From NCBI GenBank assembly GCA_024644105.1, contig JAHELP010000008.1, forward strand, positions 1-36,522: a stretch of 36,522 nt of DNA, written 5' to 3'. The translations under genes were made by a program, and so were the position numbers. Numbering within the stretch: the stretch's first letter is position 1; every line of letters starts with the position of its first letter. This document shows positions 1-7,226 of the stretch, in pieces. Source of the stretch: Candidatus Nitrosopumilus sp. GTDB taxonomy: Archaea > Thermoproteota > Nitrososphaeria > Nitrososphaerales > Nitrosopumilaceae. The notes beneath the pieces are model-generated. The model saw only the letters and a program-made list of their open reading frames with translations. It was not told the origin of the DNA and searched no databases.

Positions 1-161
1 TTCCAATTTGGCATTTCACTTAATTTCTTTTTGCCTAGAAATACTTGTGATAACTCATGAAATTCATTTTTTCGATCTACGTATAATATTTTTAATGCTT
101 CTTGAATTTTTTCTTCAGTATATTCTGGAGTGTTCAACATGTACATTCCTTTGATACTCAT
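1..161 (-). CDS. Hypothetical protein, N-terminal fragment (runs off the window)
   Basis: An open frame enters from the left edge on the minus strand and is open for 53 codons from an ATG at 161. In-frame ATGs also occur at 146 and 140. I prefer 161 because a TATA-like element (minus GTTTAATTAC, 183-192) is centred about 27 bases upstream, the spacing seen for other first genes here. The visible peptide is charged and looks helical (for example TPEYTEEKIQEALKIL, then KKKLSEMPNW). I do not recognise a family, and most of the protein lies outside the window, so no function is offered. Confidence 0.55.
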   Translation of the reverse strand, partial: MSIKGMYMLNTPEYTEEKIQEALKILYVDRKNEFHELSQVFLGKKKLSEMPNW

Positions 162-182
162 ATTTTTGAACAAAGTAAATTG

Positions 183-192
183 GTAATTAAAC
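183..192 (-). promoter_or_regulatory. TATA-like element for the gene at 1-161
   Basis: Minus-strand GTTTAATTAC is centred about 27 bases upstream of the ATG at 161, which predicts a leaderless transcript and supports that start. Confidence 0.4.
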
Positions 193-226
193 TAATTCTA
201 TGTTATCACATTTGAAAGTCTCAAAA

Positions 227-246
227 TGGCATAGTTTGGCATAGTT
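227..246. repeat. Two tandem copies of a 10-bp unit
   Basis: TGGCATAGTT occurs twice head to tail, just past the 3' end of the tRNA (minus orientation). The function is unknown and it may be a simple duplication. Confidence 0.6.
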
Positions 247-284
247 TTTGAGCGTGTGGTAGGGGTTTCTAACAAAATTATGTG

Positions 285-399
285 TGCCGGGGGCGAGTTT
301 CGAACTCGCGACCTCCAGATTATGAGTATTGCCTTAGTTGGAGAACCGTTAGAGTTTACCAATTGAACTGGCACTCTAACCAGGCTGAGCTACCCCGGC
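285..399 (-). tRNA. tRNA-Met (CAT), elongator type, with a 40-nt intron
   Basis: On the minus strand the acceptor stem GCCGGGG (393-399) pairs with CCCCGGC (286-292), with discriminator A at 285. The D-stem is GCTC/GAGT. The T-arm GCGAG-TTCGAAA-CTCGC is perfect. The anticodon loop reads CTCATAA, giving anticodon CAT (322-324). The anticodon stem CCAG...A / TCTGG forms only if about 40 nt (328-367) are removed, leaving a normal 75-nt body. CCA is not encoded. A methionine elongator is favoured over an initiator because of the G1-C72 acceptor pair and general resemblance to archaeal elongator tRNA-Met. CAT could also be a tRNA-Ile2 precursor, which I consider less likely. Confidence 0.88.
328..367 (-). 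other. tRNA-Met intron at a non-canonical position (about 30/31)
   Basis: The 40 nt between exon 1 (ending GTGCCAG) and exon 2 (starting ACTCATAA) interrupt the anticodon stem rather than the usual 37/38 site. The exact boundary is inferred from restoring the stem. I could not convincingly draw a textbook bulge-helix-bulge, so a relaxed motif or a boundary shifted by a base or two is possible. The intron contains ACTCTAAC, complementary to exon-1 GTTAGAGT. Confidence 0.7.
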
Positions 400-423
400 A
401 TAGCATATGGTCAAAAATTTGGG

Positions 424-431
424 AAATTAAA
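424..431 (-). promoter_or_regulatory. TATA-like element for tRNA-Met
   Basis: Minus TTTAATTT lies about 28 bases upstream of the tRNA 5' end, just past the stop of the topoisomerase gene. The tRNA may therefore have its own promoter. Confidence 0.4.
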
Positions 432-436
432 TGATT

Positions 437-2104
437 CTAATTTCCCTTTAAATCCTTCCAGGCAACATTTTCGTTTTTGACCCAAAGGAATTTCTTTTGT
501 AATGCAGCTGTATACAATTTTTCCCACTCTGCTCCTACTTCATCAGTCCATGCTTTGAAAATTCTAGGATCTATGTAATTTCTCAATGATGTTCCAATAT
601 TGTAGTCCTTAGTTTTTTCAGACAAATCAATTTGTAATTCTAATTTTTCAATCCTTTCTTTGTGTTTTGATTTTTGCTTTTTGATTTGTTCATTTAGTGT
701 TTTGATTCTTTTAGTTTTATTTTTCTTTTGAGTATCTGTTTTTGGAACATTTGATTCTACTTTTTTGAGAGTTTCTTGTGTTTTCTTCCATGCTTGATCT
801 TTTCCTACTTTTTTCAAAGTATCTCTTTTCTTTTGTAGTGATTGCTCAAACGTTTTAGGAATTGTTCTTTTGTGATTACACATTATGGCAGCCTCAAGAT
901 TTGCTAATTTTGCATGATAAATTTTCTCAGTAGCTGTTTTTCCTTTCATGTTATCATGTTGTACAAGATAATCTTTGACTACGTTTGTTGCAAGGTATGT
1001 TCTGAATACCTTTGCTGTAAGTCCCTTTACGATACCAGAATAATATTGATTTACATGCCTTGATGTAATATCATGAAAAATCTCATCTTTTGGTTTTTTC
1101 TTATCTATTAATTTTTTGAGATTTTCATGAAATTGCTTATCATGCCCTTCTGCAACTACTGTTTCCTGCCATCTGACGCTGTCTTTACCTAGAAAATCAA
1201 ATTCAATAGAATTGGCGGTAATTTTGATATGTTCTTTCCTTAGTGTTGTAGCACCTACTGTGTCTGCCTCATCTGGATCTTTTTCGTCACCTACCCTCAT
1301 AGCAGTTCTGTAAATCAAATAACATGCAGTAGCGATTCTACTAACTTTGGGATCCTTGTTTTTCATATCTTTGACAATTCTATCTTTTATCTTCTCAATT
1401 TCATTTGCAAGTTTTACTGCTTTTTCGTATTTTTCCTTGTCTCTGCCTTGCTTTAGTCCTGCAGTATCTGCAAGCCAAACATATTTTCTTTTTTGTGTTA
1501 GAAAGTCCATCCAACTAGCTAACCACATAGAATCCTTATCATGAATTATCTTTCCCCATTTTCCTTCAGGAACTTTGGCTTCTTTTCCTAGATTTAGTGT
1601 AACATCTTTTGGAGTGACTGGTGGTTTCCATTTTCCTCTAAGCGGATGTTCACCACGTCCAATGAATATGCCTGGAGGTTCTGCCATGTAATTTCCTACT
1701 TCGACTTTTTCTCCATCCATGATGGCAACTCCAAATTTTTCTTTTAGTTTTTCTCGTAATTCTTTTCGTTTTGCAGCAAGAGATTTCTTTTCTTCCTTAC
1801 TCATCATCTCTTTGAGGTCTTTTTCCTTGTCAACTATTTTGTAAGCAGCGGAAAAATCAATATCTTCATATGAAATTTTTTTAAATTTTGAATCTAAGGT
1901 TTTTGCAAAATCTGCTGTAAAATTTTTCTGAAATACTTTATCTTGAGCATATGGAGTATCTTTCTTTTTGGCCCACTGATACACCATTTCTTCTTGTGAT
2001 ACATTGAGATTTACAGTCTCTCCTTTGATCTTTATCTTAATTCCTTGAGCCTCATATGCAGGAGGAAACAAGATTCCATTGTGTTGTAGAGTTTTCCATT
2101 TCAT
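437..2104 (-). CDS. top1: DNA topoisomerase IB (eukaryote-like)
   Basis: This 555-residue protein relaxes supercoiled DNA by transient single-strand cleavage through a 3'-phosphotyrosine. Residues matching the eukaryotic Top1 catalytic set are visible in order: TAMRVGDEKD (first Arg), FLGKDSVRW (Lys), TAKVFRTYLATN (second Arg), MCNHKRTIPKTF (His) and SLRNYIDPRIF with the nucleophile at about Tyr510. A Lys/Glu-rich region at roughly 415-490 is probably the coiled-coil linker. The very N-terminus lacks the long charged tail of eukaryotic enzymes. Among Archaea this family is known from Thaumarchaeota and relatives, so it is a lineage marker. The ATG at 2104 follows a GGTGAAATGA stretch. The tRNA-Met gene lies just downstream on the same strand. 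Confidence 0.95.
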   Translation of the reverse strand: MKWKTLQHNGILFPPAYEAQGIKIKIKGETVNLNVSQEEMVYQWAKKKDTPYAQDKVFQKNFTADFAKTLDSKFKKISYEDIDFSAAYKIVDKEKDLKEMMSKEEKKSLAAKRKELREKLKEKFGVAIMDGEKVEVGNYMAEPPGIFIGRGEHPLRGKWKPPVTPKDVTLNLGKEAKVPEGKWGKIIHDKDSMWLASWMDFLTQKRKYVWLADTAGLKQGRDKEKYEKAVKLANEIEKIKDRIVKDMKNKDPKVSRIATACYLIYRTAMRVGDEKDPDEADTVGATTLRKEHIKITANSIEFDFLGKDSVRWQETVVAEGHDKQFHENLKKLIDKKKPKDEIFHDITSRHVNQYYSGIVKGLTAKVFRTYLATNVVKDYLVQHDNMKGKTATEKIYHAKLANLEAAIMCNHKRTIPKTFEQSLQKKRDTLKKVGKDQAWKKTQETLKKVESNVPKTDTQKKNKTKRIKTLNEQIKKQKSKHKERIEKLELQIDLSEKTKDYNIGTSLRNYIDPRIFKAWTDEVGAEWEKLYTAALQKKFLWVKNENVAWKDLKGN

Positions 2105-2162
2105 TTCATTTCACCTTAAAATTGCGGACTTTGATGAAATTCTATACTATCTGTATATCAAT

Positions 2163-2189
2163 TTAGCGTACAAGTACGATGTACGCTAA
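2163..2189. repeat. Perfect 9-bp inverted repeat across the dehydrogenase stop codon
   Basis: TTAGCGTAC (2163-2171) and GTACGCTAA (2181-2189) are perfect inverted copies around a 9-base spacer. The right arm contains the TAG stop of the short-chain dehydrogenase. It could form a 3' hairpin in that mRNA or be a protein site upstream of the topoisomerase gene. No strong T-tract follows directly, so it is not called a terminator. Confidence 0.6.
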
Positions 2190-3013
2190 GGAAATAACTC
2201 CTTACTCATGTATTTTTCAAATTCCAGGTCTGTTTTCATCTTTTTTGCCTCCATGAACATGGCAGCATCAGTTCCTACAACATAACGTGGCTTCATCTCA
2301 TCATCATGAATTGCCTTGATTACCACATCTGCAACTTGGGAAGGTGCAGTTCCCATCTCTACCATCATTTTGAGACCTGCTAAAATATTGTCAGTCAATG
2401 TCTTGTATTTAGGATCAATCTTTGATTCTGGAACTTTCATAGAATTAAAAAAGTTAGTTTTGATTACTCCTGGTTCAATCATTGTAGTTTTAATTCCAAA
2501 TTGACCTAACTCATACCTTAAACATTCTCCTAATCCCTCTAATGCAAATTTTGAACTGATATAAGCTGGAGATCCTGGTAAACCCATTCTTCCTACAACT
2601 GAACTAATGTTGATAATGTTACCTGAATTTTGTTTTCTCATTATTGGTGCAACCTCTTGAATGATTCTTACAATGCTGAAAAAATTTGTCTCAAATTGTT
2701 TTCTAAAATCATCTACTGTTAGATCCTCTGTACATCCAAACTGGCCATATCCTGCGTTATTCACTAAAACATCTAATCTACCTCCTTCTGAAACAACTTT
2801 TTTGATTGCAGATACAATTGATTCTTCTTTATCAACATCCAACTCGATTACTTTAATTGAAAGATTTTCCTTTTTGGCAGCATGCTCTAGTTCTGCTGCT
2901 TTTTCCAGATTTCTCATACTTGCAAATGTAAGGTATCCGTCTCTTGCTAGTGATAATGCAGTTTCTAAACCAATTCCTGAGGAGCTACCTGTAACAAGAG
3001 CTACTTTTTCCAT
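2186..3013 (-). CDS. Short-chain dehydrogenase/reductase (SDR), substrate unknown
   Basis: The 275-residue protein is a classical SDR. The N-terminal TGSSSGIG (about residues 8-15) is the Rossmann cofactor motif, NNAGYG the structural NAG motif, and AYISSKFAL carries the catalytic Tyr-x-x-x-Lys with the Ser of ISSVVG upstream. It should oxidise or reduce an alcohol/carbonyl with NAD(P)(H) in the cytoplasm. An arginine follows the first strand region (SMRN), which hints at NADPH, but this is weak. The substrate cannot be told from sequence. The gene follows the helicase by 42 bases on the same strand and has a TATA-like sequence of its own (minus TAAATATAAC, 3031-3040), so it may be transcribed independently. 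Confidence 0.92.
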   Translation of the reverse strand: MEKVALVTGSSSGIGLETALSLARDGYLTFASMRNLEKAAELEHAAKKENLSIKVIELDVDKEESIVSAIKKVVSEGGRLDVLVNNAGYGQFGCTEDLTVDDFRKQFETNFFSIVRIIQEVAPIMRKQNSGNIINISSVVGRMGLPGSPAYISSKFALEGLGECLRYELGQFGIKTTMIEPGVIKTNFFNSMKVPESKIDPKYKTLTDNILAGLKMMVEMGTAPSQVADVVIKAIHDDEMKPRYVVGTDAAMFMEAKKMKTDLEFEKYMSKELFP

Positions 3014-3030
3014 ATGGATGCTAGATTCTT

Positions 3031-3040
3031 GTTATATTTA
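3031..3040 (-). promoter_or_regulatory. TATA-like element for the SDR gene
   Basis: Minus TAAATATAAC is centred about 23 bases upstream of the ATG at 3013, between the helicase stop and the SDR start. Confidence 0.4.
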
Positions 3041-3055
3041 TCCCATTTTGATTTA

Positions 3056-5566
3056 TTACACTAGAGGTTTGTCTCCTTCACTTGGATCTATTAATTCTGT
3101 TTTCTCACCAGAATTAATTCTCTCCAAAATTTCCAATGCTGAATATTTGTGAAGATATTCGTTATTGTTACCACATCTGTATGAGAATGTACATCTTGGA
3201 CATCCTGATTCATTTTTGCAAGGACATTCTTTTACGATAAACATACTTCGCTCAAGAGCTTTTTCAAATCTATCATAGAGGGCTTTACTTGCTCCACTGC
3301 CTCCAATGGCCCCATCATAGATGAAAATCAAGCCTGAAGTACCTAATGAAATGCCTCCTAAATCTTGAGACACTCCTCCAGTAATCATATTGCTTCCCTC
3401 AATCACTACATGTTCTGTTGCATGATATCCGCTTGCTTCGGCATACTCTGGATCCTCTGATTTTTCAATTATTTTGAGAGGCCTTGGTGCATGAAACACA
3501 ATTCCTTTAGTAACAAAATCATATTCCAAAGGTGTATCTAGTTCTACTTTTTCACCTTGAGTAACTTCTTGACCTAGTTCAATATTGACATAACCGTATA
3601 CCTTTTTTTCAATATGTAATTTACAAAATGCCACTTCTACTCCGTTTGCATTTCTTCTCTCAAAAACTGTTTCAATAGTTGGCCATTCTTCTGTTAATGA
3701 TTTTGTATAGTATGGATAATCTCTTGGAATTCTTTCTAATTTTGCATAGTTTTTTTCTGGATAATCAAATTCTTTAACCTTGTAACGTATTCCTGCTAAA
3801 AAATAGATTGCATCTTTGTGTAATTCCTCTAATGCAATTGGTAATACTCTATCTCCAACTTTTTTTCCACCCAAAAAAATATCTATTGATTTTCCAATTC
3901 CTCTAATACTGTATTCATTTAACATGGAATTTATTTTATCAAAATTTGGAATTATTCTATTGTTGAATTCTTTTAGATTTTCATTAATTATGTGGTGCTC
4001 TATCACCTCTTGGTGCTCTTTTAATTCATGTTTTGATATTGGCCTGTCACATGCCATGGCTAGAACTTGAAATTCTTCCACAAAGGGATTTTTGGGATCG
4101 ATGTATGTTTTTTCAACATCCTCAAAATAATCATCAGGATGATTTTTGTAATATTGTGATATAGGATCATTTCCTAATGCCAAAAAAGCATAACCTCTTT
4201 GACCTTTTCTAGCTGCCCTACCAATTCTCTGGACCAGCCTATTTACTGGAATGGTTGAAGATATCACGCAATCTACATTGCCCACATCTATGCCTAATTC
4301 GAGCGTGGGAGTGCATGAAATTGCTTGCAATTGGTCTTCTTTGAATTGCTTTTCAACTGAGGTTCTGTAATTTGCCATTAATCCAGCTCGATGAACTTTG
4401 ATGTTGACTTTTTGTTTTTTTGCCTGCATTGCTAAAAGTTCTGAGTTTAGATGAGAGTTATTGAAAACCATTGTCTTGTGATTTTTTTGAGTTAGTTTTT
4501 TTGTCAACTCTACCATCAATGCTCTTTGTGTTCGAAGTGATGGGAATAGCATTGCAAAATCAGTTTTTCCTTTTCTGCCGGAGCCTTGAATTTTTTGCAT
4601 TTTTTCACCAAATAATTTCTGACAAAATTCTTTTGCATCATCTAAAGTTGCTGATGCTGCAACAAATTGCAACTTGTTGGTGCAAATCCTCTTTAATCTT
4701 TTAATGATATAGTGTACATTTGATCCAAAAATTCCAGAATACACATGGGCCTCATCTGTTACAAGAATTCTAGTTGATGATAATAATGATGAAAATTTAG
4801 TTTGATGCCACATATGATAATGTAATACATCAAAATTTGTAATTAGAATTTGAGGAGGTTTATCAATGATGTCTCTTCTTTCTTCTTGTTTTGTGTCTCC
4901 ATCAAAGACTTTTACATTAACTCCGATTCTTTCTGCAAATTTTTGAATTTTTGGATATTGATCACGGGATAGTGCTTTTGTGGGATACACAAAAATTGCA
5001 AAAACATTCCCATCGATTGCATCTTTTTTAATTCTTTGAATCACTGGAATCAAAAATGCTTCAGTTTTACCTGATGCAGTTGGTGCCTCAATTACTACAT
5101 TTTCACCAAATGAAATTTCTTCAATGGCCTCTTCTTGAAATTTATAAAATTGTTCAATTCTCAATTCTTTGAGATGTTCAGTGATTGATTCATCTAGTCC
5201 TAATTCTTCTACTTTACAGCCCATTTTAGGCTCAGGATTACTCAAAACCTTGTATTGTGAAATATAGTCCTTTTTTGAAAATAGGATTTCCTCAGTAATT
5301 TTATCTGGATTGTTTTTTCCTATCATTTCTTTAATCTCATTTTCTCCTCTCACAATTCCTTCATCCTTGAGACCTTCGGATAATCCACCTTCAGTCACTA
5401 ATCCTTTGTCAAATCTTGAAAGAAATTCAAGAAATACCTCATCTGCATTCTTTGAAAATTCTAATAGATCTTCTAATCCGCATTTTTCACAAGAAACGTG
5501 CATTTTTTTGTTGAATGTTTTTTGTATTCCAATTTTTGACTTACATTTAGGACAAGAGAATTTCAA
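3056..5566 (-). CDS. DEAH-box SF2 helicase with C-terminal DUF1998 zinc domain (MrfA/Hrq1-like)
   Basis: An 836-residue ATP-dependent DNA helicase. An N-terminal zinc ribbon (CPKC at 5-8 and CEKC at about 26-29) precedes Walker A APTASGKT (161-168), DEAH (about 271-274), SAT (ASATLDD) and motif VI QRIGRAARKG. The C-terminus has the DUF1998 cysteine cluster (CPCKN, GCPRCTFSYRCGN). Its closest characterised relatives are bacterial MrfA and fungal Hrq1, 3'-5' helicases in DNA damage repair, so a genome-maintenance role is inferred. The TTG start at 5566 is chosen because it includes the first CxxC; the next Met would remove it. A possible TATA (minus ATAAATC near 5594-5600) fits. It is divergent from the DNA methyltransferase. 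DISARM-type defence also uses DUF1998 and a methyltransferase, but other parts are missing. Confidence 0.9.
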   Translation of the reverse strand: MKFSCPKCKSKIGIQKTFNKKMHVSCEKCGLEDLLEFSKNADEVFLEFLSRFDKGLVTEGGLSEGLKDEGIVRGENEIKEMIGKNNPDKITEEILFSKKDYISQYKVLSNPEPKMGCKVEELGLDESITEHLKELRIEQFYKFQEEAIEEISFGENVVIEAPTASGKTEAFLIPVIQRIKKDAIDGNVFAIFVYPTKALSRDQYPKIQKFAERIGVNVKVFDGDTKQEERRDIIDKPPQILITNFDVLHYHMWHQTKFSSLLSSTRILVTDEAHVYSGIFGSNVHYIIKRLKRICTNKLQFVAASATLDDAKEFCQKLFGEKMQKIQGSGRKGKTDFAMLFPSLRTQRALMVELTKKLTQKNHKTMVFNNSHLNSELLAMQAKKQKVNIKVHRAGLMANYRTSVEKQFKEDQLQAISCTPTLELGIDVGNVDCVISSTIPVNRLVQRIGRAARKGQRGYAFLALGNDPISQYYKNHPDDYFEDVEKTYIDPKNPFVEEFQVLAMACDRPISKHELKEHQEVIEHHIINENLKEFNNRIIPNFDKINSMLNEYSIRGIGKSIDIFLGGKKVGDRVLPIALEELHKDAIYFLAGIRYKVKEFDYPEKNYAKLERIPRDYPYYTKSLTEEWPTIETVFERRNANGVEVAFCKLHIEKKVYGYVNIELGQEVTQGEKVELDTPLEYDFVTKGIVFHAPRPLKIIEKSEDPEYAEASGYHATEHVVIEGSNMITGGVSQDLGGISLGTSGLIFIYDGAIGGSGASKALYDRFEKALERSMFIVKECPCKNESGCPRCTFSYRCGNNNEYLHKYSALEILERINSGEKTELIDPSEGDKPLV

Positions 5567-5629
5567 GATCTATTTGATAAGGAATGGTTGATGATTTATT
5601 GTTTGATAGATGCTATAACCCACGACATT

Positions 5630-5638
5630 CTTAAACTA
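5630..5638 (+). promoter_or_regulatory. TATA-like element for the DNA methyltransferase
   Basis: CTTAAACTA is centred about 27 bases before the ATG at 5661. This argues for that ATG over the TTG at 5649 used by the ORF track. Confidence 0.45.
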
Positions 5639-5660
5639 GAGCAGAGACTTGAATTTTAAA

Positions 5661-6437
5661 ATGAAAAAAATAGAAATTAATAAAATTTACAATCAAAACT
5701 GTATTGAAGGGATGAAATTAGTCCCCAAAAATAAAATTGATCTTGTAATTACTGATCCACCATTTGCAATAAATTTCAAGGCAAAAAAGGCAAATTATAA
5801 CAGAACTTCTTCTAGGGTGCTATCTGGATATAATGAAATTAAGCCTGAGGATTACTATGATTTCACATTTGCTTGGATGAGTGAAGTTTTCAGAATTTTA
5901 AAAGATTCTGGAAGCATGTATATTTTTTCAGGTTGGAATAATCTAAAAGATATTTTACGAGCAATAGATGATGTTGGATTTACAACTGTAAACCATGTAA
6001 TCTGGAAATACCAGTTTGGGGTAGTGACTAAAAGAAAATTTGTTACATCTCACTATCATTGTCTCTATGTATGCAAAGATGATAAGAAACGAAAATTTTT
6101 TCCATTTTCTAGGTTCAAAAAAGATGAAAAAACAAAAGATGGTAGAAGTCTTCATTATAAAGACAAGGAAGATGTTTGGGACATCAAAAGAGAATATTGG
6201 ACAGGTGATGATAAAACCCCGACCAAACTTCCATCAGAAATAATTGAAAAACTATTGGAATATTCAAGTGAAAAAAATGATTTGGTGTTTGATCCATTTC
6301 TTGGCTCTGGTCAAGTTGCGGTAGTTAGCAAGTCTCTAAAAAGGAAATTCCTTGGTTTTGAAATAGTTCCTGAATATTACAAATTTGCTAAAAAACGACT
6401 TGATACGAATTCCTATAGAATTAAAAAATCAAAATAG
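5661..6437 (+). CDS. Site-specific DNA methyltransferase, N6-adenine/N4-cytosine family, orphan
   Basis: A 258-residue SAM-dependent amino-methyltransferase. Catalytic motif IV TDPPF (31-35) comes first, and the SAM-binding motif I FDPFLGSG (210-217) is near the C-terminus followed by FLGFEI. This order is that of the beta class. The DPPF variant favours adenine N6 methylation, though N4-cytosine cannot be excluded. The central region should hold the target-recognition part; I cannot predict the site. No restriction endonuclease is next to it, so it appears to be an orphan epigenetic or protective enzyme. The ORF track starts at TTG 5649; ATG 5661 is preferred because of the upstream TATA spacing. 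It ends one base from the convergent tatA stop. Confidence 0.9.
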   Translation: MKKIEINKIYNQNCIEGMKLVPKNKIDLVITDPPFAINFKAKKANYNRTSSRVLSGYNEIKPEDYYDFTFAWMSEVFRILKDSGSMYIFSGWNNLKDILRAIDDVGFTTVNHVIWKYQFGVVTKRKFVTSHYHCLYVCKDDKKRKFFPFSRFKKDEKTKDGRSLHYKDKEDVWDIKREYWTGDDKTPTKLPSEIIEKLLEYSSEKNDLVFDPFLGSGQVAVVSKSLKRKFLGFEIVPEYYKFAKKRLDTNSYRIKKSK

Positions 6438-6438
6438 A

Positions 6439-6783
6439 TTATTCCTTTTTCTCGGTTTCTTCTGTCCTTTTTTGACCTATTTTTGATGCAATATTTTCTC
6501 TGATCTCATCATCTGTTTTACCTTCTGTTTTAACTCCTGCTGACTTGGCAATCATCTCTAACTTTTCTCGTTCTGTTTCAACCGGTCCTGAAATTTTGGG
6601 AACTTCTGTAGCATCCTTCATCTGTTCTTGAATTTCGTTTTTGGCTTTGTTGTATTCATTTACTGCTTTCCCCATCTTTCTAGCTGCCCCTGGAAGTTTC
6701 CCTGTACCTAAAATCAATACTAGTGCAACGAAAATAATTATCATCCATTCGCTTCCACCAATATTCAGTGAATAATCAAACAT
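6439..6783 (-). CDS. tatA: Twin-arginine translocase subunit TatA/TatE
   Basis: A 114-residue membrane protein of the Tat pathway, which exports folded proteins across the cytoplasmic membrane. A single N-terminal membrane segment (about 12-27, WMIIIFVALVLILG) is followed by a Gly-rich hinge (GTGKLP) and an amphipathic helix (AARKMGKAVNEYNKAK), then a polar acidic tail, the classic TatA layout. The usual FG pair before the membrane helix glutamate is represented by GGSEW. No tatC is in the window. A TATA-like element (6804-6813) sits about 26 bases upstream of the ATG. The gene is divergent from the PII gene and convergent with the methyltransferase. Confidence 0.92.
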   Translation of the reverse strand: MFDYSLNIGGSEWMIIIFVALVLILGTGKLPGAARKMGKAVNEYNKAKNEIQEQMKDATEVPKISGPVETEREKLEMIAKSAGVKTEGKTDDEIRENIASKIGQKRTEETEKKE

Positions 6784-6803
6784 GTTTTGATCTTGTAGAA
6801 ATT

Positions 6804-6813
6804 GAAATTAAAC
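6804..6813 (-). promoter_or_regulatory. TATA-like element for tatA
   Basis: Minus GTTTAATTTC is centred about 26 bases upstream of the tatA ATG, predicting a leaderless mRNA. Confidence 0.5.
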
Positions 6814-6882
6814 GTAATGTCCAAATTTGTGCCTAAACTAACAAATTCTCATTGAATATCAGATATGAGAAGTACTTATTGA

Positions 6883-6890
6883 TTTAAATA
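6883..6890 (+). promoter_or_regulatory. TATA box for the PII gene
   Basis: TTTAAATA is centred about 25 bases before the ATG at 6912, again implying a leaderless transcript. Confidence 0.55.
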
Positions 6891-6911
6891 AATTCAGAAC
6901 TAATAATTTTT

Positions 6912-7226
6912 ATGAAAAAAATAGAAGCAATAGTTCAGCCTGCTACAAAAGACGCAGTAATTGCTGCAATCAAAAAAGTTGGTGTTGGTGGTGTAACTGT
7001 TCATCAAGTTCAAGGCCAAGGCGCACAAGATCCTCCATTAGTTGGACAATATTTCAGTAGAGATATGATCATTTGTGTTGTAGATGACCCAAAAGTAGAT
7101 GACATACTCAATGCAATTGCAAATGTTGCTTGTACTGGCACCAAAGGTGATGGCAAAGTCTTTGTAACACAAATTGAAGATGCACTAGATCTATGTACTA
7201 AAAAACGTGGAACAATGGATATCTAA
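6912..7226 (+). CDS. PII family signal protein (GlnB/GlnK-like) with shortened T-loop
   Basis: A 104-residue PII-like protein. The first strand MKKIEAIVQP, the helix and strand leading to GQGAQ (35-39), and the C-terminal signature TGTKGDGKVFV (75-85) align with GlnB/GlnK, including the glycine-rich ATP/2-oxoglutarate-binding regions. The segment corresponding to the T-loop is only about 11 residues (DPPLVGQYFSR, 40-50), about nine or ten shorter than canonical, and lacks the ELYRGAEY region with the uridylylated Tyr51. It probably senses energy or 2-oxoglutarate but may contact a different target. No amtB is adjacent. Its stop overlaps the convergent MFS stop by 4 bases. Confidence 0.88.
   Translation: MKKIEAIVQPATKDAVIAAIKKVGVGGVTVHQVQGQGAQDPPLVGQYFSRDMIICVVDDPKVDDILNAIANVACTGTKGDGKVFVTQIEDALDLCTKKRGTMDI

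Noticed and set aside
1347-1544. Plus-strand ORFs inside minus-strand genes (for example 1347-1544, 2661-3152, 3816-4070)
   Set aside because: They are antisense shadows, rich in Ser, Phe and Ile from reversed coding sequence, with no family-like motifs or promoters.
3056-6437. A full DISARM or restriction-modification system
   Set aside because: No nuclease, PLD protein or separate drmA/drmB genes are present; the helicase looks like a single MrfA-type repair protein.
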